39,437 nt of DNA, taken from assembly GCA_949295995.1 (NCBI GenBank), contig CASFNK010000019.1:1-39437 (forward strand). Direction: 5' to 3'. This document shows, piece by piece, positions 6,673 through 16,310 of the stretch (the first letter of the stretch is position 1; every line of letters starts with the position of its first letter). The position numbers and the translations under genes were made by a program. The stretch comes from an uncultured Pseudomonadota bacterium (lineage in GTDB: Bacteria > Pseudomonadota > Alphaproteobacteria > RF32 > CAG-239). The notes beneath the pieces were generated by a model, which ran no database searches, was not told where the DNA came from, and was given only the letters and a program-made list of their open reading frames with translations.

Positions 6673-9348
6673 TTAGCCTAGAGATTTCAACTCATAGAGT
6701 TTTTCCAGTGCCTCACGCGGCGTAAGCTCGTCTGGATTTAACTCTTCAATGAATTTTGAGAGCTCTGATTTCACGGCAACGACTTCTTCTTTAGGTTTCA
6801 ATGTCGCAAATAAAGGTAAGTCATCGGCTAAAGCGGCAATGTTTTGTTGTTTGCCCGTATGTTCTAATGAGTTCAAAACCTGTTCGGCTCTTTTGATAAC
6901 AACTCTCGGAAGACCTGCCAATTTGGCAACGTGGATACCATACGATCTATCCGCCGCTCCCTCGATAACCTCATGCAAAAAGATAACCTCATCATTGAAC
7001 TCTTTGATTTTCATACAATGTAAGCTCATCTTATTGAGTTTTGACACTAGCGTTGTGAGCTCGTGGTAGTGCGTGGCAAACAAAGCTCGGCAATGATTGG
7101 CTTCGTGTAGATGCTCGATTACCGCCCAAGCAATTGACAGACCATCAAAGGTGGCTGTACCGCGTCCGATTTCATCCAAGATAACAAAAGAACGTTCGTC
7201 CGCCTGATTCAAAATACTGGCAGTTTCAACCATTTCAACCATAAAGGTTGAACGACCTCTGGCCAAGTCATCGCTGGCGCCGACACGGGAAAAGATTTTA
7301 TCAATAATACCGATATGAGCTGATTTACACGGAACATAAGCTCCCATTTGCGCCATGATGGCAATGATGGCATTTTGACGTAAGAAAGTCGATTTACCGG
7401 CCATATTCGGTCCGGTCAAGAGCCATATCAAGTTATTCTCATCCAAGGTGCAGTTATTGCCGACAAAGGTGCCGTTATGCTCCTTTTTAATGGCATATTC
7501 CACTACGGGATGTCTTCCCTCCTCTACCTCAAAGGCTAAAGAATTATCTAACTTTGGACGCGTATAATCATTTTCAACCGCGAGGTCAGCCAGACTTGCT
7601 CCAACATCTAATTCTGCCAGAGCTTTGGCAGTGCGGGAAATATTGTCCGAGGCGATAATGATTTCTTTGACCAATTCATCATAAAGTTCCAATTCCATTG
7701 CCAGAGATTTTTCGGCGGCACCGCGAATGTTATTCTCCAGTTCAGTTAACTCAACCGTGGTAAAACGGGCGGCATTTAAGACCGATTGACGATGAATAAA
7801 GTCCTTATTCTCAAGCAATTCCGTCGCATATTTGCTTTGAACCTCAATAAAATAGCCAATGACATTGTTGTATTTAATCTTCAAATTCGGAATATTGACT
7901 GCTTGGGCATATTTATTTTGCAAGTCCAAAAGCAGTTTATGGCTGTCTTCTTTTAGCGCTTTAATAGAATCTAAGGGAGGATAATAGCCCTCTTTAATAA
8001 ATCCACCATCGCGTGCCAACAAGGGCAAGTCTTCAGCCAGAGCATTGGTGAGCATATTGACCAAGTTATCATAAATGCCTAAGCGTTCCACAATCTCCTG
8101 AACGGCCTGCGGCAATCCTTCGTCAAGAGAATTTGCTTGTATCCTAAAATTAAAAAGCATATTTTTGAGCTTCGGTAAAGCTGTTAAAGTCATGTTGATA
8201 TTAGCCATATCTCTCGGACCGCCGCGACTGACACTCAATCTGGAAACGGCTCGCTCCATATCGGGACAAGATTTCAAAATCTCGCGGATATCTTCTCTTA
8301 AACGGGGATGATTGATGAAAAACTCTATTACATCCAAGCGTTTATTAATTTCTTCCCAATCAACCAACGGGCTGGCAACACGGCTTGCCAACAAACGTCC
8401 GCCACAAGCCGTAACCGTTCTATCCATCACCGATAAGAGTGTGGCTCCTTTATCACCTGTTAAAGATTCCAAAAGTTCCAAATTCTTTCGGGTGGCGCCG
8501 TCAATCTCCATTACCTTATTTTCATATACCTTTATCGGCTTTTCTATCCTCGGCATTTGCCCCTTTTGGGTATTTTCAACATAGTCAAGCAAAATGCCGG
8601 CGGCGGTTGTTTCCGCACGGCTAAAACTGCCAAAGGCATCTAAGGTTTCCACCTTAAAAATTTCTTGTAAACGCTTTTTAGCATTCTCGCTGTTAAACCT
8701 TGCTTGCGGCAAAACCGAGAGCTTTTCGCGATATTCGTTTAAGATGTTAAACACACGCTGATTTTGCAAATAGCTGTCCGAAACCAAGATTTCAACCGGA
8801 CTTAAGCGCGCTAAAGTTGAGCTCAAGACAACCGCTTCTTCTTTGTCCTTCAGATTTAACTCTTGCGTATAAAAATCTCCCGTGGATAAATCCAACCACG
8901 AAAGCCCCAAAGTCTCATTTAATTTTGCAAGGCTTAAAATAAAATTGTTACGTTTGGAGTCAAGGAGGTTGTCTTCGGTTAGCGTTCCTGCCGTTACCAA
9001 ACGTATGACTTCTCTGCGGACAACCGCCTTATAGCCCCTTTTTTTGGCTTCTTTCGGGTCTTCGGTTTGCTCACAAATCGCAACCTTATAGCCCTGACGA
9101 ATCAATTTTGCCAAATAACTCTCGTAGGCATGGAAAGGAACGCCACACATCGGTACATCTTCCCCTTCATATTTGCCGCGCTTGGTCAAGGCTATGTCTA
9201 ATGCTTTTGAGGCTGTAACCGCATCATCAAAAAACATTTCATAAAAATCGCCCATGCGATAAAACAATAAATAATCTTTATGTTGGGCTTTTATCTCAAG
9301 ATATTGCGCCATCATCGGCGTTATGGAAGAAGATGTATTTTCAGTCAT
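6673..9348 (-). CDS. mutS: DNA mismatch repair protein MutS
   Basis: About 891 residues from the ATG at 9348, a normal length. An in-frame ATG at 9429 would add 27 residues ([17 protein letters not shown]) not typical of MutS, so the inner start is preferred, although neither has a clear ribosome-binding site. The mismatch-reading FYEMFFDDA lies near the N-terminus after MMAQYLEIK. The ATPase domain carries the Walker [10 protein letters not shown], the [12 protein letters not shown]alker B/signature region and the ATHYHEL motif. MutS binds mismatches and recruits MutL. A weak 6-bp hairpin (6627-6642) follows, without a convincing T run. Confidence 0.97.
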   Translation of the reverse strand: MTENTSSSITPMMAQYLEIKAQHKDYLLFYRMGDFYEMFFDDAVTASKALDIALTKRGKYEGEDVPMCGVPFHAYESYLAKLIRQGYKVAICEQTEDPKEAKKRGYKAVVRREVIRLVTAGTLTEDNLLDSKRNNFILSLAKLNETLGLSWLDLSTGDFYTQELNLKDKEEAVVLSSTLARLSPVEILVSDSYLQNQRVFNILNEYREKLSVLPQARFNSENAKKRLQEIFKVETLDAFGSFSRAETTAAGILLDYVENTQKGQMPRIEKPIKVYENKVMEIDGATRKNLELLESLTGDKGATLLSVMDRTVTACGGRLLASRVASPLVDWEEINKRLDVIEFFINHPRLREDIREILKSCPDMERAVSRLSVSRGGPRDMANINMTLTALPKLKNMLFNFRIQANSLDEGLPQAVQEIVERLGIYDNLVNMLTNALAEDLPLLARDGGFIKEGYYPPLDSIKALKEDSHKLLLDLQNKYAQAVNIPNLKIKYNNVIGYFIEVQSKYATELLENKDFIHRQSVLNAARFTTVELTELENNIRGAAEKSLAMELELYDELVKEIIIASDNISRTAKALAELDVGASLADLAVENDYTRPKLDNSLAFEVEEGRHPVVEYAIKKEHNGTFVGNNCTLDENNLIWLLTGPNMAGKSTFLRQNAIIAIMAQMGAYVPCKSAHIGIIDKIFSRVGASDDLARGRSTFMVEMVETASILNQADERSFVILDEIGRGTATFDGLSIAWAVIEHLHEANHCRALFATHYHELTTLVSKLNKMSLHCMKIKEFNDEVIFLHEVIEGAADRSYGIHVAKLAGLPRVVIKRAEQVLNSLEHTGKQQNIAALADDLPLFATLKPKEEVVAVKSELSKFIEELNPDELTPREALEKLYELKSLG

Positions 9349-9364
9349 TATTTTTTTGCAATTA

Positions 9365-9392
9365 TTTAGTAAATTTAAACTATCTGTATAAT
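9365..9392 (+). promoter_or_regulatory. Candidate promoter for the histidine kinase gene
   Basis: A perfect TATAAT (9387-9392) sits 16 bp after a weak TTTAGT (9365-9370), about 50 bp before the kinase start. The same segment must hold the leftward mutS promoter, perhaps TGGACG-16-TATTAT. The two genes would then have back-to-back, partly overlapping promoters. Confidence 0.4.
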
Positions 9393-9444
9393 AGTATAAA
9401 TTAACTATTCGTCCAGATTTTTTTATCATTTATGGGACAAGAAG

Positions 9445-10866
9445 ATGTTTAAGAAAAGTTCTAACACTTATCAATTTGAAAAAAACAATAAATTTGCCGA
9501 CCGTGTCTTGGTGCTCTCTTTTCCACCGGCTTTGGTATTTATTATGCTGGTGGCTCTTAAAATGCTCACACCGTCCATGGCTATTATTTCTTATGCCACA
9601 ATCATTGTATTTAACATCGTGTTCTTACTGCCCATCTCTTTTGAAATGCAACAGCTCAAAAACTATGTTAAAGGTTTTGCTAAAGGTGAAATGCCTAATA
9701 ATGAAATTGATGTCTCCGAAAAAGACGCCAAAGAAATTGTGGAAGCTGTTAACTCCATGCATCGTTTTTGGGCGGCTAAAACCGATAATCTGGAAGCTCA
9801 AGCCATTTCCGATACCGCCGTTTTGGACACCTTGCCCGACCCGATTATGATGATTGACAGATCCGGAAATATTATCGGGGCAAATTTATCATCACGCACT
9901 CTTTTTGGCAAAAACATTACTTCTAAAAATGTAGAACAGCTCATCTCGTCTAATAATTTCATTGATGCGGTTTCCAAAGTCTTAAAAAAAGAAAGCGAAT
10001 CGGAGAATTTGATTTTTTATATCAAAAAGCCTATCGAGCAAAAGCTCTATGCCCATATCAAGCAACTTCCTTATCTTTCTAAAGGGCGTGCCGTGGCGGT
10101 GATTTCACTTTATGATATGACCAAGGCCATGAAAATTGAAAAAATGCAATCAGACTTTGTGGCTAATGCCAGCCATGAACTCCGTACTCCTTTGGCTATT
10201 ATTTCCGGATTTATTGAAACTTTGCAAACAACTGCCAAAGATGATGCCGAAGCCAGAGATAAATTTTTAAAAATTATGCAAGAGCAAGCCGAGTATATGT
10301 CCTCTTTGATTGAGAATTTGCTCTCGCTTTCAAAAATTGAAATGAGCCAAGATACTTTGCCTGAAGAAAAAGTTGATGTGAAAAAAATTATTGAAGAAGT
10401 GGCTCAGGCTCTTGATATGAAAGCAAAAGCAAGAGAAATTTCCATTCATACTTTCTTGGAAGAGAACTTACCTATCATTACTGCTGATGGGCATCAAGTT
10501 AAACAAGTGATTCAAAACCTGACTGACAATGCCGTTAAATATGGCGTGGCTAAAAGCGACTTGCTGATTAAGGCTAAAGTGGTGGAGCAAATTCCACTTT
10601 CAAAAAGTTTTAAGGTAGCTCCAGGCAAAGCCTTGGCAATTTCTGTTAATAACAAAGGACCAAAAATTGCTCCCGAAAATTTAGCGCGCCTAACTGAGCG
10701 TTTCTACCGTATGCAAGAGCATAAAGACCTCAATATCAAAGGTACGGGTCTTGGTTTGGCTATTGCCAAGCATATTATCCTTCGCCACAAGGGAAACCTG
10801 ACCGTTACCTCTACTTCTTATAACGGAACGACTTTTACAATCTATCTTCCGATTAGCTTTGAATAA
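9445..10866 (+). CDS. PhoR-like sensor histidine kinase with an altered G1 box
   Basis: 473 residues. Two membrane helices (about 20-42 and 46-64) separated by only a few residues, a linker, a PAS-like domain (about 125-225), a HisKA domain with ASHELRTPLA (phosphorylated H244) and a HATPase_c domain. The N box NLTDNAVKYG (358-367) and G2 box GTGLGLAI (433-440) are normal, but the G1 box reads VNNKGPKI where PhoR relatives have D-x-G-P-G-I: the adenine-contacting Asp is Asn403 and the second Gly is Lys407. The almost absent periplasmic loop resembles PhoR, which senses phosphate through the Pst/PhoU system. No response regulator or pst gene is adjacent. A convergent terminator follows. Confidence 0.88.
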   Translation: MFKKSSNTYQFEKNNKFADRVLVLSFPPALVFIMLVALKMLTPSMAIISYATIIVFNIVFLLPISFEMQQLKNYVKGFAKGEMPNNEIDVSEKDAKEIVEAVNSMHRFWAAKTDNLEAQAISDTAVLDTLPDPIMMIDRSGNIIGANLSSRTLFGKNITSKNVEQLISSNNFIDAVSKVLKKESESENLIFYIKKPIEQKLYAHIKQLPYLSKGRAVAVISLYDMTKAMKIEKMQSDFVANASHELRTPLAIISGFIETLQTTAKDDAEARDKFLKIMQEQAEYMSSLIENLLSLSKIEMSQDTLPEEKVDVKKIIEEVAQALDMKAKAREISIHTFLEENLPIITADGHQVKQVIQNLTDNAVKYGVAKSDLLIKAKVVEQIPLSKSFKVAPGKALAISVNNKGPKIAPENLARLTERFYRMQEHKDLNIKGTGLGLAIAKHIILRHKGNLTVTSTSYNGTTFTIYLPISFE

Positions 10867-10869
10867 GAA

Positions 10870-10898
10870 AACGGGGTGATTTTCACCCCGTTGTTTTT
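10870..10898. terminator. Terminator between the kinase gene and rnj
   Basis: A perfect 10-bp stem (10870-10879 with 10883-10892, AACGGGGTGA/TCACCCCGTT) has a 3-nt loop, then TGTTTTT rightward. It stops the kinase transcript and probably also helps end the leftward rnj transcript. Confidence 0.85.
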
Positions 10899-12702
10899 AA
10901 TCCGAATTATATAAAATCTCCGGCTTATCTTCTTCAAAATCTTCGCCGCTTTCAAAAGTTATCTCTTCTTCTGCCGTGGGCTTTTTATAAAAGTGAATAA
11001 ACGTTACCGGTTTTATGCCCGTCGCATTGAAAACTTTCTTGCGGATTTTTGCCGCTATATAATCTTTCAAAGCATGAGCATGGTAATTTACCTTTACTAC
11101 CTCTTGCGGAATTGAAACTATCATCTCTTGTTTGATTTCTTCCGCCAGAGCCTTAAAATCATCTTCTTCCAAAATATCAATCGAGGTTATCTCTAAATCT
11201 TCTACTTGCCAATTCTCACTCAGAACCGCCGTAATGAACAAGCTACAATTATAGGCAATGCGCCGTCTGTTTTTGACCAATTGAGAACCTAGGCTAATGA
11301 GTTTTTTTCTATCAAAGCCCAGCTCATCAGTGGGTATTTCTCCCACAATTTCCGCTTTTCCTGAATTTATCAAAACAACATCACCGTCTCGAACTATCAG
11401 AACTTGCTGAACTCCGCAATCCAACTCTTCGGCATAACGCTTTTGTTGGCGAATAGCTCGTTTGTCTCCATGAACCGGAATAACTACCTTTGGGCGCAGA
11501 AGAGAAAACATCTTTTTTATATCTTCTTTGGTGCCGTGTCCGGAGGTGTGCACATTATATTCTTCCGATGATATCACCTCAACGCCTGCATCTCGCAATT
11601 TCTCCTGCATACGCTCAATTTTTTCTTCATTACCGGGGATAATTTGTGAAGAAAAGATTATCGCATCGCCTTTGCCTAACTTAATGTCTTTATTCTCGCC
11701 ATTGACTATCCTTGTCAAACCACTGCGATAATTGCCTTGCGAACCGGCGCAGATATAAAGCATTTTATCCAGCGGAATGTCCATGGCTTGTTTGGCTTCA
11801 ACATAGTAAGGGACATCTTTTAATATGCCGCATTCTTTGGCGATGTTCATATTTTGAATCAAACTCATGCCGGCTATAACCGGTGTGCGACCGCAAGCGT
11901 GAGCCGCCAAAATCAAACTTTCCATGCGGGCGACATTGGAGGCAAAACACGTTGCTACCAAGGTATTTTTGAATCTCGGCATCAAATCTATCAGACTTTG
12001 CCTTATCTCCATCTCTGAGGGTTGGGTTGCTCCATGTGCCATGTGGATTGAATCGCCGACGTATAAATCTATACCTTGATTGCCTATCTCTTCCAACCGC
12101 TGATAAGAAGTTTGCAAAAACTCTATATTACCGTCGTCAAACCGCCAATCGGTGGCATGAAAAATAGTGCCGTATTTTGTCTTTATTCTCAGAGCCGAAT
12201 TCTCAGGCAAAGAGTGAACAACCGGCACATATTCGACCTCAAAATTTGCTAACTTTACTATTGGGTTCTCATTTACCGAAATGAGTTCAACCTCGCCGTC
12301 TAACTTAAACTCTCTTAAGCGCGGCTCAATATGCCCAATGGTAAAATCCGTCGCATAGACCGGACATCTTAATTTCGGCCAGATATGCGCAATTGCACCA
12401 AAGTGATCCTCATGTGAGTGGGTGATAAACATCGCTTCTATGCAATCTTTATAATTTTCAAGCCAGCTTGGGTCGGCAAGACCTAATTCCATTCCGGGAA
12501 AATCATCATTTAAAAAATCATAGCCGGCATCAACCACAATGATTTTGCCTTCGCAAATATAGGCATACATATTCATACCGACTTTTTCGGCACCGCCCAA
12601 AGCTATAAAATAAAATCCCTCTTTTTGCAAAAAAGGCGGTAATTCTGCATTATCTTGCATTTGTGTTTGTTCTTCTGTTTGATTTAATATTTCTTCACTC
12701 AT
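10897..12702 (-). CDS. rnj: Ribonuclease J
   Basis: 601 residues with a metallo-beta-lactamase plus beta-CASP architecture and a C-terminal domain. The metal-binding motif THSHEDHFGA is at residues 94-103, after the IALGGAEKVGMNMY start typical of RNase J. VVHSLPE, HATDWRFD and HTSGHGT supply the further His/Asp ligands. RNase J is a 5'-3' exo- and endoribonuclease for mRNA turnover and rRNA maturation, and in Alphaproteobacteria it coexists with RNase E. The gene is last in the nuoLMN-birA operon and overlaps birA by 8 bp. The pantothenate kinase gene coaX, which often lies between birA and rnj in this group, is absent. Confidence 0.95.
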   Translation of the reverse strand: MSEEILNQTEEQTQMQDNAELPPFLQKEGFYFIALGGAEKVGMNMYAYICEGKIIVVDAGYDFLNDDFPGMELGLADPSWLENYKDCIEAMFITHSHEDHFGAIAHIWPKLRCPVYATDFTIGHIEPRLREFKLDGEVELISVNENPIVKLANFEVEYVPVVHSLPENSALRIKTKYGTIFHATDWRFDDGNIEFLQTSYQRLEEIGNQGIDLYVGDSIHMAHGATQPSEMEIRQSLIDLMPRFKNTLVATCFASNVARMESLILAAHACGRTPVIAGMSLIQNMNIAKECGILKDVPYYVEAKQAMDIPLDKMLYICAGSQGNYRSGLTRIVNGENKDIKLGKGDAIIFSSQIIPGNEEKIERMQEKLRDAGVEVISSEEYNVHTSGHGTKEDIKKMFSLLRPKVVIPVHGDKRAIRQQKRYAEELDCGVQQVLIVRDGDVVLINSGKAEIVGEIPTDELGFDRKKLISLGSQLVKNRRRIAYNCSLFITAVLSENWQVEDLEITSIDILEEDDFKALAEEIKQEMIVSIPQEVVKVNYHAHALKDYIAAKIRKKVFNATGIKPVTFIHFYKKPTAEEEITFESGEDFEEDKPEILYNSD

Positions 12703-13438
12703 TGACTACTTGCTTCCTTTGAGGATAAAACACATCTCCCGCATATATCTTTTTTAGTTCTGTTCCCGTATTTAATAACAGCGAACCCTGCTCATCTACG
12801 CTCTCAAATATACCTGATAAATCCTCATTATCTAAATGAACCATAATCTCTTCATGTAAACCTTTGGCATGAGAAAGCCATTCCGTTCTTATCGGTTCAA
12901 AGCCTTGTTGCTCCCATATCTCATAATACAAATTGAAATTTTTAAGGTAATTGCTTAAAAATTCTATTCTCTCAACGTCTATTCCTTCATCGGAAAGACT
13001 GGTACAGGGATAAGGCATATTTACCAATTTTGGAGCTATTTTCAAATTTACTCCAATTCCTATTATCAAATAATCTCCCTCGCCTTTTTCAAGCAACATG
13101 CCTGAGACTTTTTTATCGTTTACTAAAATATCGTTGGGCCACTTCAACTCAACTTTTAATACGGGATTTAAATCTTGTATCGTGCGCCACAGGCTTAGCG
13201 TGGAAATAAAGACCATGGCTCCAATGTTCCTTAATTCACATTCAAGACCTTGGGAAAAAAATAAGTTGCCATCCAGCCCTATCCAGCTGTGTCCCCTTCT
13301 GCCTCGACCGTTTATTTGTCTTTGAGCGGAAATGATGACCTTTTCGCCGGTAATGTTGGCACTTAATTTTTTTACTTCGTCATTGGTGCTGCCTACTTCT
13401 TCCATATCGTGCAACATCCATTCGCCGATATATTCCAT
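12695..13438 (-). CDS. birA: Biotin--[acetyl-CoA-carboxylase] ligase
   Basis: 247 residues, the short form without the DNA-binding domain, so it is an enzyme and not a repressor. The biotinyl-AMP loop QINGRGRRGHSW is at residues 41-52, KWPNDI at 99-104, and the following KKVSGMLLE holds the lysine that contacts biotinyl-AMP. It attaches biotin to the carboxyl-carrier protein for fatty-acid synthesis. AAGGAA precedes the ATG. It lies 9 bp after nuoN, the usual place in Alphaproteobacteria. Confidence 0.95.
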   Translation of the reverse strand: MEYIGEWMLHDMEEVGSTNDEVKKLSANITGEKVIISAQRQINGRGRRGHSWIGLDGNLFFSQGLECELRNIGAMVFISTLSLWRTIQDLNPVLKVELKWPNDILVNDKKVSGMLLEKGEGDYLIIGIGVNLKIAPKLVNMPYPCTSLSDEGIDVERIEFLSNYLKNFNLYYEIWEQQGFEPIRTEWLSHAKGLHEEIMVHLDNEDLSGIFESVDEQGSLLLNTGTELKKIYAGDVFYPQRKQVVNE

Positions 13439-13447
13439 GTTTTTTCC

Positions 13448-14872
13448 TTATAAAACGGTTGTGAGTAACGGCTCCGCATCATGCAAGAGATAACTTGGAT
13501 TTAATATTGAGATTAAGACCAAAAACAGATTGATGGTCAGGCATATATAGACTCCCTTATCTACTCTATCAAATCCACTCTCGCTTTTATCAAAATATAT
13601 TGTCTTGATTACATTTAAAAAGGCATAAGCCATAAGGAGCGTGGCCATTAATAATATTCCCATGAAAGCATAATTTCCTTGAACAATCAAGTAATTAATT
13701 AGGGAAAGTTTGCCTAAAAAACCTAACATCGGCGGCGTTCCCAATAGCGAGACCATAAAAATTAAAAAAGATGCCGAGGCATAAGGAACAATGTTGGATA
13801 CGCCTGATAAACTGGTGATGTCCGTTAAATACTCCCCTTTGCGTTTAAAGGCATAAAAAACCGTATATACTCCCAACAAAGCCAAAATATAAACAATTAA
13901 ACAAACAAAGCCCGTAAAAATCCCCTTGGCTTTAAAATCAGCAAAACAAAGAAGGATAGCCCCTAGATTATAAAGCGAAACATAAGAAAACATTTTTCTC
14001 AGGTTGCTTTCCCCATTGACACCTACGGCTCCTAATATGACGGATAATATACCGCACCCAATGATAAAGACATGCAACGTATCAAAAAGCGGATAAAAAA
14101 CATTATATAAAACATTTATCAAAATTGAAATATATGCCAGTGGCGGAATAAAACTTAAAAACATACTGACCGGCAAAATTGATACCGATTGAACATTGGC
14201 AAACCAAAAATGAAACGGCGCAACCCCCAACATATAAAACAAAGTTATGATAATAAGAACTACCGATAAATACTCCCTAAAACTAGGGTTTGTAATCTGC
14301 TTATAGGCTTTTTTTGCGGCGGCAAAGTCAAAAGATATACCGTTGCTATGCATTAAATATAATCCCACAAGGCAAAAAATATTCATGATGATAAAGCCCA
14401 TAATATAACGGTGCATTATCGAGGAAACGTCCTCAGCATCGGGATAGAGCTTTATAAACACCAGATTAAGTAAGAAAGCTATGTCCAAACACCCCAACAT
14501 AACCAACAAATTTTGTGCCGAAATGCTTAAAGATAACAACAAAACAGAAATGACTGCGGAAAGATAAAAATTCAGGCTGGAGCGGTTCTTGCTTAAAAAC
14601 CATTTACAGCCTAGGTAAAATGATACTAGCGCCAAAATATCTATCAAAACCTTGGAAGCTGTGGTATAAGGCGTGTTCTTAAAATATTCTGGCCAAAAAC
14701 TTTGATTGTAAAAAATAATGCTTAGCACCATGCTCAAAAATAGAGAAATTTTGGCAATGGTAAAGTTTGTCTTTGGTGTAGCAGCATTTCGAAAATGATT
14801 GGTCAACATCATTATCAGGCTTCCCAATAATAAAGTTATTTCCGGCAAAAGACTGATGTAATACGCTTTCAT
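13448..14872 (-). CDS. nuoN: NuoN-like complex I membrane subunit, channel residues partly lost
   Basis: 474 residues and about 14 membrane helices. Identity as NuoN rests on position (last of nuoL-M-N, before birA) and on the recognisable cores LGVAPFHFW, NLRKMFSY and TPPMLGFLGKL. By my hand alignment to E. coli NuoN, Glu133 is Asp130 (conservative), Lys217 in the FKLxxVPFH motif is Met214, Lys247 is Pro244, and only Lys395 is kept (Lys389). NuoN normally forms one of the antiporter-like proton channels of NADH:quinone oxidoreductase. The open frame is intact, so the gene looks maintained. Whether it still translocates protons is doubtful. It could serve as a structural subunit of a modified complex. 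Confidence 0.88.
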   Translation of the reverse strand: MKAYYISLLPEITLLLGSLIMMLTNHFRNAATPKTNFTIAKISLFLSMVLSIIFYNQSFWPEYFKNTPYTTASKVLIDILALVSFYLGCKWFLSKNRSSLNFYLSAVISVLLLSLSISAQNLLVMLGCLDIAFLLNLVFIKLYPDAEDVSSIMHRYIMGFIIMNIFCLVGLYLMHSNGISFDFAAAKKAYKQITNPSFREYLSVVLIIITLFYMLGVAPFHFWFANVQSVSILPVSMFLSFIPPLAYISILINVLYNVFYPLFDTLHVFIIGCGILSVILGAVGVNGESNLRKMFSYVSLYNLGAILLCFADFKAKGIFTGFVCLIVYILALLGVYTVFYAFKRKGEYLTDITSLSGVSNIVPYASASFLIFMVSLLGTPPMLGFLGKLSLINYLIVQGNYAFMGILLMATLLMAYAFLNVIKTIYFDKSESGFDRVDKGVYICLTINLFLVLISILNPSYLLHDAEPLLTTVL

Positions 14873-14873
14873 C

Positions 14874-16307
14874 TTATCCCCCTATAAACCACAACGGGTT
14901 AATAAACGTAACTATGAGTACCCCAGATAAAATAATTAGCCAGCCAAACATTTTGGTCGAAATATCCATAATACAGACCGTGTCTTCCGTAATATTCGAA
15001 TTGTCCTTAAAAATATAAAGTTCTTGAATTAAGGTTCCTGCAACCAACAACAGTGCAAACATTATCAAAATTCCTAAGCGAATGTTGTAACTAAATAAAT
15101 GCGATAAAATCACAAAATTATTCAAAAACAAAGATGATACAGGCATTCCCACCGCCGCTAATACCAAAAATGAATAAATAAACGAGAGTTTGGGAACGCG
15201 ACACAATATCCCATGCGCGCCAATGGATTTATCTTCTTGCTCGTTTTCCAGATAGGCGGTCAACATTTCCAGCGTGGCGGTAATGATGATAAATGCAAAT
15301 AAAGAAAAACCTATATTTATCAAAATCTTATCAATCGGTAATAATGCCCCTAACATATACATTATATAATAAATCGTCATAAATGAGAAAATTTTATACT
15401 GCACATCCTTATTTATTAAACCTATTAATGCTATAAACAACATACTGATTATGGCAATTATTTCTAAAATATAAAAATAATAGCTGACATTATCCGGAGC
15501 GGCTTCGGGACAATAGCGGATAAAGCCGTAAACGCCGGTTAAGGGTATCAGATTGACAATGTTAAACACTAACGGGCTGCGCACTGCTGAGTTAACAGAT
15601 GATATCCAATAGTGAAACGGCCATATCGGGATACGCGACAAGAAAGATACAAAAATAGCCCCCCAGACGCATAATTCCAATTTCGGACTTAAATTCAGCC
15701 TACTGACAGCTGAAAGTGATATACTGTGCCCTTCATGATTATATAGAACTGCCGTGGCTATAAACAAAAAAATTGCCCCTAAAAAGTTATAGATAAAGAA
15801 TCGAGAAACAATGACTTGACGCTTGATGTCTCCATATATTCCTAATAATAAGAACAGAGGTAACAGCATCGCCTCAAAAAATATGTAAAAAGAATAAATA
15901 TCCGCGGAAACAAACAAACCGTTTATCATCGCTAAAAATAACAGACATAAAGCATAAAGCGATTTTTGGGTTGGGTTACGATGCCGAATACCTGCCAAAC
16001 TTATTATTAAAGCAATATGAATGGCCGCTATGATTAAAAGCGAAAACATATCTATGCCGAAAACCAAATCAATCTTGGGATAATCTAACCAATTGTAGGT
16101 TTCGGACAACTGAAGTCCTCTTTTGTCTGGTTCTAAATTCAGCGCAATCCGCCATAACAAAAATAAATTTGAAACTAAAGTTAAAATCGTTACACTAAAG
16201 ACATTGCGGCCTCTTGTGTTTTCGTCATCTTTAGCCAATAAGGTGAACAAGAATCCAATCAAAGGAACGGCTATTAATGCTGATAACAGAGTTAAAGACG
16301 TATTCAT
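14874..16307 (-). CDS. nuoM: NuoM-like complex I membrane subunit, channel residues partly lost
   Basis: 477 residues and about 14 helices. The TM5 region FYIFFEAMLLPLFLL keeps the essential Glu (E145, equivalent to E. coli E144). Other key sites are changed by hand alignment. Lys234 in the VKxxxxPxHxW motif is Arg225 (SRIPIWPFHYW), Lys265 is Leu256, Glu407 in the GMPGT..FIGEF motif is Asn397 (GMPVSSLFLNNF), and the histidines of the broken helices are missing. The gene lies 3 bp behind nuoL and 1 bp before nuoN, so translation is coupled. NuoM is normally the middle proton-pumping subunit of complex I. Function as a pump is questionable here. Confidence 0.9.
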   Translation of the reverse strand: MNTSLTLLSALIAVPLIGFLFTLLAKDDENTRGRNVFSVTILTLVSNLFLLWRIALNLEPDKRGLQLSETYNWLDYPKIDLVFGIDMFSLLIIAAIHIALIISLAGIRHRNPTQKSLYALCLLFLAMINGLFVSADIYSFYIFFEAMLLPLFLLLGIYGDIKRQVIVSRFFIYNFLGAIFLFIATAVLYNHEGHSISLSAVSRLNLSPKLELCVWGAIFVSFLSRIPIWPFHYWISSVNSAVRSPLVFNIVNLIPLTGVYGFIRYCPEAAPDNVSYYFYILEIIAIISMLFIALIGLINKDVQYKIFSFMTIYYIMYMLGALLPIDKILINIGFSLFAFIIITATLEMLTAYLENEQEDKSIGAHGILCRVPKLSFIYSFLVLAAVGMPVSSLFLNNFVILSHLFSYNIRLGILIMFALLLVAGTLIQELYIFKDNSNITEDTVCIMDISTKMFGWLIILSGVLIVTFINPLWFIGG

Positions 16308-16310
16308 CTT

